Assembly (NCBI GenBank): GCA_035253585.1
Contig: DATFBY010000065.1
Span: forward strand, 1 to 12,664
From: DATFBY01 sp035253585
GTDB lineage: Bacteria; Gemmatimonadota; Gemmatimonadetes; Gemmatimonadales; Gemmatimonadaceae
Reading direction: 5' to 3'
DNA: 12,664 bases
Made by a program: the position numbers and the translations under genes. Below the pieces are notes generated by a model that did no database searches, was not told the DNA's origin, and was given only the letters and a program-made list of their open reading frames with translations. Within the stretch, counting starts at the first letter, position 1, and every line of letters starts with the position of its first letter. Shown in pieces: positions 5,705-11,771 of the stretch.

Positions 5705-8581
5705 CTATCGGGACGCGCGTAAGCCTGACGCGAGTCGAGCTCTAATGGAATCCCGGCGGGCGGAGAGAACGTTGTCCGCATCCCGCCACGCACGATCGAC
5801 CGTGACAAAATGCGCAATGGCGCTGTCCCGCTGGCCCGCCGCCTCGAACGCGCGGCCGAGCAATTCGTGGAGCTCGGTGCGCGTGACAAAGATCTGAGCG
5901 CTGTCCAGCGGAGCGCGAAGGGCCGGGCGGAGTACTGCGATCGCCTCCACCGGCCGGTTCAACGCGAGAAGGCTTCGCGCCAGCTCGAGATTGATCCGGG
6001 TGAATCCTCGAGAGGGGGAAGAGATCGCATCGCGATACGAGCGAACCGCGACCTCGTGTTGACCGGCGCGCGATCGGAGCAAGCCGTTGAGAAATCGGTA
6101 AAGCAGCGGATCGCGCGGATCGAGACTTCGGACGCCGGCAGATTCGACGGTGTCGACGAGCGAGCTGACGAAGATGGTGTCGTTGTCGGCGGAGAAGCTG
6201 GAGGCGAGTGTCAGGTACCAGGCGACGCGACCGGCGGCCACGCCGGGAGGCAGCGTGGTATCGGACGCCGCCACGTCCGCCTGGCGAGCGAGCTCCGACG
6301 CGGCGAGGCGAGGGCGTCCCATCTCGAAGTCCAGCACCGCTTCGTGCAACCGATCGCGTGGGAGGCCTCGGTGCGCTGTCGTCGACCCCGGCGCGACACC
6401 GGTGCGCATCAACGTCAGTGCTTCGCGGAAGCGGCCCTGCATGCGAAGCGCCAGCGCGCACGGGCCGCGAAAGCTCAAGAACTCTCTGTCGTCGCTGCTC
6501 CGCAGTCGAGTGCGGCAGATCTCGTTGGCGGTGGCGAGATCATCGCTTCGCAGCATGCGTGCGAGACGGCGCTGATCCGAGTCGGTCTTCGGAGCGCCTA
6601 ACGAGTCGGCGCGGCGGAGTGCGAGAGCGGCGTCGCCCAATCGCCCGAGGCCGACGTAGAAATCGGCGACTTCTTGCCACGGGGTGTAGTCGGTAGGCCG
6701 CAGCCGGCTCCACCGCGCGTACGTGCGTTCCACCGCGGAGAGGGAGTCGACGTCGTCATAGCGTCGCGCGAGAGCTGCCAGCGCGTCACAGTAACGGCAT
6801 ACGGCGAGCGGGCCCGTCGCCGCGGCGGAGTCGAGCGCAATGGCGCGCTCGAGCAGCTGCGTCGCTCGCCGCGGGTCGCGGCTGACATCGGCCGCTCTGA
6901 TCAGCGCTTCGGGATCGTTCGGATAGCGCGTGGCGAGCGATTCGGCGGCGGCGACCGCGCGCATGTCCGAGCGGTACGCGCCAACGTGCGCGAGAATCAG
7001 CAGCCGATCGCGGTCGGAGGCGCGGGTTGAGAGAGCGACGGCGTGATCGGCCAGCGCGCCCTGCCGTGAGCCACCGATCGCCACTTCCGATCGCCACGCG
7101 TAATACGCCGCCATGGCGAAGGCGGAGTCTTCCTTGACCGCGGCATTGAACAGTCGATTGGCCGCGTATGCATCGAACTGAAAAAACGCGCGCAACCCTT
7201 CCTCGTAGAGGCGATACGCGAGCGGTGACCGCGTGGCGACTTCGCCTAACGAGGCGGTCGGCGCATCGAGCTTGAGATCGGCGGCGATCAGCACGGTAAT
7301 GCTGTCGAACATCGCCAGACGATCGGCGCCCGTGACCTGATATCCCCCGCGCACGATCCCGCGCTCGAGATCGACGCGCCTCAGCGCCAGGTGCAGCTGC
7401 CGGTCGGCGAGCGGCATGAGCTCGCCCTCGAGCACTTCGGTCGCACCGGCGCGCCGCGCCGCCTCGGTGCGCAAACGCCGCGACGTATCGGCCCCCCGCG
7501 GCATGAGCTCGAGAATGCGGGAGTTGGCGATGACCTGCAGACTCGTTAGGCGGCCGAGGCTGGTGGCCAGCATCTCGCTGAGCACGCCACCGAGCTGAGC
7601 CGAGTCAGGCGTGACGAGATCCTGCACGCTTCCCACGGCGAGAATCGGTGACGACTCCGACGATGAATCGACGCGGCCTCGTACCGCGATCGCCGAAACG
7701 ACCGCCAGAGCGCCGAGACCGGCGAGACCGGCGACTGCCGGCCATCGCCGTCTCGTGATCACCGCCTTGCCGGTAGCCGGCGGCGCGCCTGGCTCGACGG
7801 TCGGCGTCGGCACGCTCGGCGCTGTCACCGGCGGTGCCGACTTTGGCACCGGGACCAATTGAGGTACCGGCCTTGTGGCCGCTCCCCGCAGTTTGGCCAA
7901 TAGAGCAACTACAGTGGGATCGGGCTCCGAATCGAGCTCGGCGCGGACACGCTCGACGTATGCCTGACCGTGCGTCACGGCGTCGGCGCGGTCGCCGCGC
8001 GCCAGAAGCGCTTCCATGTGCGCCGCAGCGAACTTTCCGCTCAAGGGGTCGTAGTGAGCGAGGCGACTCCACCCCGCGAGGGCATCGTCGACGCGCCCCT
8101 CTCTGGTCGCCTCTCGCGACGCCAGCTCCACCGCGCGCATCGCCTCATGCTCGACAGACGACCGCTCTTCCTCGGCCCAGCGCTCGAACTGCGGTGCACC
8201 GGTAAGGAAGAACCCTTCGAGGAAGGGACCGGTATAGAGCGCACTCGCCCTCTTCCAATCGCGGGTGGCGAGCGCCGCGCGGAGCGCCTCGATATCCGTG
8301 GTGATCTTCGAGGGATCGAGCCTCAGGTCGGTGGCCGTCGCCGTCACGACGTCCGACCCGAGGTCGCTGCGAAGACTGTAGAGCGTTTGCGATAGCGCGT
8401 GACGCGCTCGGTCGGGCCCGCTTTCCGGCCAGAGAACGGCGAGAACCTGCTCGCGTGTCGCACCCTTGCTGCCGGCCGCGGCGAGAATCGCTAGCAGCGC
8501 GAGTCGCCGGGGACGAACGCTGAGCTGCGATGCGCCAGCATCGCTCTCGATCCAGAGCCCACCTAGCGTGTTGAGCCGCAA
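5705..8581 (-). CDS. SARP/BTAD regulator with membrane segment, TolB/FlgO-like domain and TPRs
   Basis: A 958-aa protein. Residues 1-95 are a winged helix (RLNTLGG, RRLALLAILAAAGSKGATRE, VLAVLWPES, RHALSQTLYSLRSDLG). Residues about 98-232 are a complete BTAD domain (LYTGPFLEGFFLTGAPQFER, and YVERVRAELDSEPDPTVVAL at its end). A Pro/Ala/Val linker leads to RRRW and one membrane helix near 280-300. A TolB/FlgO-like domain spans about 310-430 (LGGVLSEMLATSLGRLTSLQ), and TPR-type helices continue to the end. The reading frame stays open upstream to 9016, but that stretch is antisense to a secreted-protein gene and has poor composition. A good promoter at 8658-8686 and the family-typical RLNTLGG opening support the TTG at 8581, although no strong Shine-Dalgarno precedes it. 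It probably acts as a transmembrane transcription factor; its target is not known, but the divergent cassette is the nearest candidate. Confidence 0.85.
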   Translation of the reverse strand: MRLNTLGGLWIESDAGASQLSVRPRRLALLAILAAAGSKGATREQVLAVLWPESGPDRARHALSQTLYSLRSDLGSDVVTATATDLRLDPSKITTDIEALRAALATRDWKRASALYTGPFLEGFFLTGAPQFERWAEEERSSVEHEAMRAVELASREATREGRVDDALAGWSRLAHYDPLSGKFAAAHMEALLARGDRADAVTHGQAYVERVRAELDSEPDPTVVALLAKLRGAATRPVPQLVPVPKSAPPVTAPSVPTPTVEPGAPPATGKAVITRRRWPAVAGLAGLGALAVVSAIAVRGRVDSSSESSPILAVGSVQDLVTPDSAQLGGVLSEMLATSLGRLTSLQVIANSRILELMPRGADTSRRLRTEAARRAGATEVLEGELMPLADRQLHLALRRVDLERGIVRGGYQVTGADRLAMFDSITVLIAADLKLDAPTASLGEVATRSPLAYRLYEEGLRAFFQFDAYAANRLFNAAVKEDSAFAMAAYYAWRSEVAIGGSRQGALADHAVALSTRASDRDRLLILAHVGAYRSDMRAVAAAESLATRYPNDPEALIRAADVSRDPRRATQLLERAIALDSAAATGPLAVCRYCDALAALARRYDDVDSLSAVERTYARWSRLRPTDYTPWQEVADFYVGLGRLGDAALALRRADSLGAPKTDSDQRRLARMLRSDDLATANEICRTRLRSSDDREFLSFRGPCALALRMQGRFREALTLMRTGVAPGSTTAHRGLPRDRLHEAVLDFEMGRPRLAASELARQADVAASDTTLPPGVAAGRVAWYLTLASSFSADNDTIFVSSLVDTVESAGVRSLDPRDPLLYRFLNGLLRSRAGQHEVAVRSYRDAISSPSRGFTRINLELARSLLALNRPVEAIAVLRPALRAPLDSAQIFVTRTELHELLGRAFEAAGQRDSAIAHFVTVDRAWRDADNVLSARRDSIRARLASGLRASR

Positions 8582-8657
8582 GGGTTTGCTACCGATGACA
8601 GCGAGATGACATGCCGGGTGAGGGCCAGATGATAGGCTGATTCGATCTTGCCCGCCG

Positions 8658-8686
8658 ATTGTAGCGGACCAGCGAAGGAGACTCAA
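8658..8686 (-). promoter_or_regulatory. Sigma70-like promoter of the 958-aa regulator
   Basis: On the minus strand TTGAGT (8681-8686) is separated by exactly 17 bp from TACAAT (8658-8663), four and five of six consensus matches. Transcription would begin near 8651, giving a leader of about 70 nt before the TTG start at 8581. An 8-codon open frame (ATG at 8612, TAG at 8589-8591) lies inside this leader but has no visible ribosome binding site. Confidence 0.65.
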
Positions 8687-8731
8687 GCGCCATATGTCGC
8701 CCTCGCCCGACTTCTCAACGCGGGAGCACCG

Positions 8732-9760
8732 ATGCGGTACCGGATTCTCATCACTCTGGCTCTGACTCTCTTCGTTTCGCCAGACCTTTTCGGCCAGAGT
8801 TCTGCCAAGCCGGCTACGCCGGCTGCCCCGAAGAAGTCGACGCCGAGTCGGCCGAAATCTCTGGTGGGGAAGTTGGCGGATACCGCGATCACGAGTGCGG
8901 CATCGCTCGCCACCGATACGATCCTGGGCGACAAGGCGGGCATGGTCGCGGCTGTACTTGGCGCTAGTGGAGAGCCCAGCTGTCCCGCGGGACTGATCGC
9001 TATACCGGCGTCCCACGCGATGCCGGGTGCGGCCGGTGCCGCTGGGATGCCCACGATGCCTTCTGCCGGCACGGCGATCGTTGGCGCGGCGAAGAACAAG
9101 CTGTTCGGCAAGAAGGCCGACGCCGCGGCGGCTGCCGCCGGAGCGGCCGGTGCAGCTGGTGGGTCGACAGAGCAGGCAGCTGCAGGGTCAGTGATCCCGG
9201 CCTCGGGCTACATGTGCGGAACGCCGGAGCAGGTCACAGCGGCCATGCAAACGGCGCAGGCGGGCGCCGGCGCCAGTCAGGGTGCGGCGATGAAACAGGG
9301 GATGGGTGCCGCTCTCGCCGCGACTCCCCAGGGACAGTTGGCCGCCGGCGCCGTTGCGGCCGCTCCGGTCGCCGTCGCCGGCGCGAAGAAGCTCGGCGGC
9401 ATGTTCGGCAAGGGAGGGCAAACCGCCGAGTCGATGAAGAAGGATCTCGCCAAGGGCAAGCTGGTCGTGAAGAAGATCAAGTTCGTCAAAGACAGCGACG
9501 AGATGGCGCCGGGCTTCGAGGCGGACATCGCGATGCTCGCCGAGGCGCTTCAGGGGAGCGACGGGCAATTCGTGTTGACAGTGCCGCCGGAGGGCGATGA
9601 GGCGGGCGGCGAGCTGGCGCAAAAGCGGATGGAGCGCGTGTTCGCGCACCTGTTGATCAGTGGACTGCCTAACGGGCGGCTGATGACGGGGCAGGGAGGA
9701 AAGCCCGTGAAGTCGGGCGATGCCCGCGTCGAGATCAGTGCCGCGGGACGGACTCAATGA
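8732..9760 (+). CDS. Secreted Ala/Gly-rich protein with degenerate OmpA-like C-terminal domain
   Basis: A 342-aa exported protein. The start ATG at 8732 has GGGAG six bases upstream and opens with a signal peptide (RYRILITLALTLFVS; cleavage near residue 21-25). The frame extends to an earlier codon at 8648, but that start would bury the signal peptide. Residues 30-240 are low-complexity and Ala/Gly/Met-rich, with an Ala run at 130-143. The only two mature-region cysteines, 84 and 162, could pair. Residues 243-335 resemble an OmpA-like peptidoglycan-binding domain: KKIKFVKDSDEMAPGFEADI, then D289 and R299 in positions that may correspond to the Asp and Arg that bind diaminopimelate, then GLPNGRLMTGQGG and ARVEIS. 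The usual GHTD motif is replaced by PEGD, so binding is uncertain. First gene of a four-gene cassette; its stop overlaps the next ATG. Confidence 0.85.
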   Translation: MRYRILITLALTLFVSPDLFGQSSAKPATPAAPKKSTPSRPKSLVGKLADTAITSAASLATDTILGDKAGMVAAVLGASGEPSCPAGLIAIPASHAMPGAAGAAGMPTMPSAGTAIVGAAKNKLFGKKADAAAAAAGAAGAAGGSTEQAAAGSVIPASGYMCGTPEQVTAAMQTAQAGAGASQGAAMKQGMGAALAATPQGQLAAGAVAAAPVAVAGAKKLGGMFGKGGQTAESMKKDLAKGKLVVKKIKFVKDSDEMAPGFEADIAMLAEALQGSDGQFVLTVPPEGDEAGGELAQKRMERVFAHLLISGLPNGRLMTGQGGKPVKSGDARVEISAAGRTQ

Positions 9761-10269
9761 GCCCCGCGTTAGGCAACGGGCGACTCACGGTTGCGGTGCT
9801 GGCCATGCTGGCAGTCACGGCCGCGGCAACGGCCGCCGTCATCCCCAAGCAGGAAGTATGGCAGGCGGACGTGCGCGTTCAGGCGCTCGAGGTGACGCCG
9901 TTGCGCGTCGCCACCAACACCGCGACGAGCACGGCGCGGGCGGCGGGGGGGCAGCTCTCCATGCGCGCGGTCATCACCAGCGACAACGATGATGATGCGC
10001 GCCGGGTGCGGCTCGAGGTCCTTCTGCCGATCGGCGTCGGTGTGCTGCGGTTGGGCCCCGGTTGTCAGGCGGGGGCGAGCGCGGTGTCGACGCTCACTGG
10101 CCGCGTGACCTGCGACCTCGGGGACATCCCGGTGCGCGGGCTGCGCGAGGTAGTGATCACAACCACCGGACCGGTGAACGGTGGGGGCGGCCGGTTCGCG
10201 GTGTTCGTGACCAGCGATACGCCCGACCCTCTCCCATCTAACAACTACTCGGAACGGGCAATACAATGA
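9757..10269 (+). CDS. Exported single-domain DUF11-like (Ig-fold) protein
   Basis: A 170-aa protein with a signal peptide (TVAVLAMLAVTAAATAA, cleavage near residue 27). Residues 40-170 have the pattern of one DUF11 repeat: hydrophobic strands, a cysteine pair at 103 and 119 (GPGCQ and VTCDLGDIP), and the diagnostic ending SDTPDPLPSNNYSERA. DUF11 domains are beta-sandwich modules of surface proteins and usually occur in long tandem arrays, so one free domain is unusual. The ATG overlaps the upstream stop as ATGA and its own stop overlaps the next start the same way, which implies translational coupling. No catalytic residues are apparent; a structural or partner-binding role in the envelope is likely. 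Confidence 0.8.
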   Translation: MSPALGNGRLTVAVLAMLAVTAAATAAVIPKQEVWQADVRVQALEVTPLRVATNTATSTARAAGGQLSMRAVITSDNDDDARRVRLEVLLPIGVGVLRLGPGCQAGASAVSTLTGRVTCDLGDIPVRGLREVVITTTGPVNGGGGRFAVFVTSDTPDPLPSNNYSERAIQ

Positions 10270-10685
10270 TCGCACGTACGTTGCTCCTCTCGGTGCTGGC
10301 CGTTGCACCGTGGATCCGGCTCGACGTCGGTCTCGCCATCGATCAGGGATCCTCGGTGCGAAATCCGACGTTCCTGCGGGCATCCGAGTTGTTAGGCAGA
10401 CAGGCGCCGGGTGTGGCGCCGCGCATCCGCTTCGAATGGGAGCGGGTGCCCGGCTCTCGTGGCTACGTGCTCCTGGGCCAATGGACCGACCCGCAGTCGT
10501 GGGCCGTCCGCTCGCAGGAGTATCGGGTCACCGAGCGAAACGCATCGAGCTGGGAAGACGCCAAGGTCACGTTCGACGTCTCGCTCCCGGAGGGAACGCA
10601 CTCCTGGAAGATCGTGGCGGTGTTCGGGCCGAACGACCTGGGTGATTTCGAGAAGCCCGCGCACGTCTCCTTTACTTTACGCTGA
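10266..10685 (+). CDS. Small exported protein, probable Ig/Fn3-like beta-sandwich
   Basis: A 139-aa protein with a hydrophobic N-terminus (ARTLLLSVLAVAPW) that looks like a signal peptide ending near residue 24. The remainder alternates strands and turns in the manner of a fibronectin type III or similar fold: RIRFEWERVPGSRGYVLLGQW at residues 53-73, then VTFDVSLPEGTHSWKIVAVF at 101-120, ending HVSFTLR. The GTHSWKIVAVF segment resembles the G-x-Y-x-W-x-V strand F of Fn3 domains. I cannot assign a family with confidence. It is coupled to the preceding gene by ATGA and followed 40 nt later by the CsgG-like pore gene, so a periplasmic or surface accessory role for that pore is a fair guess. Confidence 0.75.
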   Translation: MIARTLLLSVLAVAPWIRLDVGLAIDQGSSVRNPTFLRASELLGRQAPGVAPRIRFEWERVPGSRGYVLLGQWTDPQSWAVRSQEYRVTERNASSWEDAKVTFDVSLPEGTHSWKIVAVFGPNDLGDFEKPAHVSFTLR

Positions 10686-10725
10686 GCCGCATTTCATCAT
10701 GTCTCATCGCCTGGAGCGCAATTCA

Positions 10726-11763
10726 ATGAAGGGCCTAACGATACTGCTCCCTGGTCTGGCGCTTGCCGGCAGCGCGATCCTCGGTCCCGCATCGGCGCAG
10801 AGCAACGCTAGCAACAGCGCTACGCAGAAGCTGCGCGTGGCGGTGATGGATCTCTCCGGCTCGGCGCTCAAGCTGCAGTCGACGACGATGACCCAGGGCC
10901 CACCGCCGCAGCAGTATCCGCAGCAGCCAGGACAGCAACAGACCACGGTCACGATCGCCATTCCACCTCCAACCGAGTTCGCGCGTGGGCTGACCGAGAT
11001 GCTGACGTCGGTCCTCGTGAAGACTGGACGGTTCTCCGTCTTGGAACGCGCCGCGATGCAGCAGCTCGAGGCCGAGCAGGCAGCCGGCGCGGCCGGGAAG
11101 ACCACCGCCCAGACGGCCGCCAAGCCGGGCGGGATGATGGGCGCGCAGGCGCTCATCACCGGCGACATCAGCGGCTTCGCCTTCGAGCGGTCGACGCTCG
11201 GTGGCGCGCTCACCAACGTGGTGAGAGGCTTGACTGTCGCCAGCGAGCGGGTGAGCGCCGAGGTCATCATCGACCTGCGCCTCATCGACGCCACCACCGG
11301 CGAAGTGATTTACGCGGCGAAGGGAAACGGAAAGGCGAGCGCGGTGGGTGTGGCCGCCGATCTGGTGCGCGATGAGAAGAAGTACAGCGCCGACGCCACG
11401 CAGACCACGCCGCTTGGCCAGGCATCTCGTCAGGCAATCCAGAACGCGGTAGTCGCAATGCTGCTCGGGATGCCGAAAGTCCGGTGGAGCGGCCGCGTGA
11501 TCGACGTGCGGAACGGCGTCGTGTACGTGAACGCGTCGGGCACCGACGGTATGAAGCCGGGGCTCGAGCTCGAGGTGTTCGAGGCGCAGCCGCCGCTCAT
11601 CGATCCAGAGACCGGCAAGTCGTTAGGCGCGCCGGAGGCGCTGGTAGGCACGATCGTGATCGAGACGGTGCTGGAGAAGTTCAGCACGGCGAAGATCAAG
11701 GAAGGCACCGCGATCGCCGCCGGACATGTGCTGCGGCACAAGGGGGCGAGAACGGCCCAGTAG
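10726..11763 (+). CDS. CsgG/HfaB-family outer-membrane pore protein with FlgT_C-like C-terminal domain
   Basis: A 345-aa exported protein. ATG at 10726 is preferred because GGAG lies nine bases upstream and it opens a signal peptide cut after PASA (residue 24); an in-frame ATG at 10699 has no ribosome site. Residues 37-250 follow the CsgG plan: KLRVAVMDLSG, FARGLTEMLTSVLVKTGRFS, VLERAAMQQLEAEQ, GAQALITGDISGF, VSAEVIIDLRLIDATTGEVI, and a closing helix before GMP. Two membrane hairpins fit at about 147-180 and 193-222. Between the first strand and first helix is a Q/P-rich insertion (57-82). Residues 253-335 look like the FlgT C-terminal domain (WSGRVIDVRNGVVYVN, GMKPGLELEVFE, LIDPETGKSLG). CsgG proteins are usually lipoproteins; no cysteine occurs here. 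Known CsgG exports curli subunits; no curli gene is in the window. Confidence 0.88.
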   Translation: MKGLTILLPGLALAGSAILGPASAQSNASNSATQKLRVAVMDLSGSALKLQSTTMTQGPPPQQYPQQPGQQQTTVTIAIPPPTEFARGLTEMLTSVLVKTGRFSVLERAAMQQLEAEQAAGAAGKTTAQTAAKPGGMMGAQALITGDISGFAFERSTLGGALTNVVRGLTVASERVSAEVIIDLRLIDATTGEVIYAAKGNGKASAVGVAADLVRDEKKYSADATQTTPLGQASRQAIQNAVVAMLLGMPKVRWSGRVIDVRNGVVYVNASGTDGMKPGLELEVFEAQPPLIDPETGKSLGAPEALVGTIVIETVLEKFSTAKIKEGTAIAAGHVLRHKGARTAQ

Positions 11764-11771
11764 CCTACGAG

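Larger units (their letters stand above)
64..11628. repeat. Dispersed octamer CGTTAGGC / GCCTAACG, 13 exact copies and 3 variants
   Basis: Exact copies begin at 326, 979, 2796, 7544, 9767 and 11621 on the plus strand, and as GCCTAACG at 1486, 2456, 4493, 6596, 7244, 9667 and 10733. One-base variants lie at 64 (last base T), 3386 (GCCTAACT) and 10390 (TGTTAGGC). The strands are balanced, eight each. Fourteen sites are inside genes and two are intergenic (64, inside the hairpin loop, and 2796, between padR and the permease). With about 66% G+C and independent bases I would expect roughly half a copy on both strands together. The pattern is like HIP1 of cyanobacteria, although this octamer is not a palindrome. 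Confidence 0.85.

Noticed and set aside
4778..5722. 314-aa plus-strand open frame opposite the 801-aa regulator
   Set aside because: No domain pattern and composition typical of an antisense frame in GC-rich DNA, while the minus-strand frame has clear domains.
8589..8612. Eight-codon open frame in the leader of the 958-aa regulator, minus strand
   Set aside because: It has an ATG and a TAG just before the TTG start, but no ribosome binding site, and such short frames are common by chance. Not called as a leader peptide.
8606..8633. Promoter for the secreted cassette (ATGACA-N16-GATGAT, plus strand)
   Set aside because: The -10 box matches at only four of six positions and the spacing is short; kept as a candidate in a finding but not called as a feature.
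9188..9757. 189-aa minus-strand frame opposite the OmpA-like gene
   Set aside because: Fully inside a convincing secreted-protein gene, with His/Arg/Leu-rich shadow composition.
10411..10725. N-terminal extension of the CsgG-like frame
   Set aside because: It would overlap most of the upstream small gene and bury the signal peptide; GGAG before ATG 10726 supports the shorter form.
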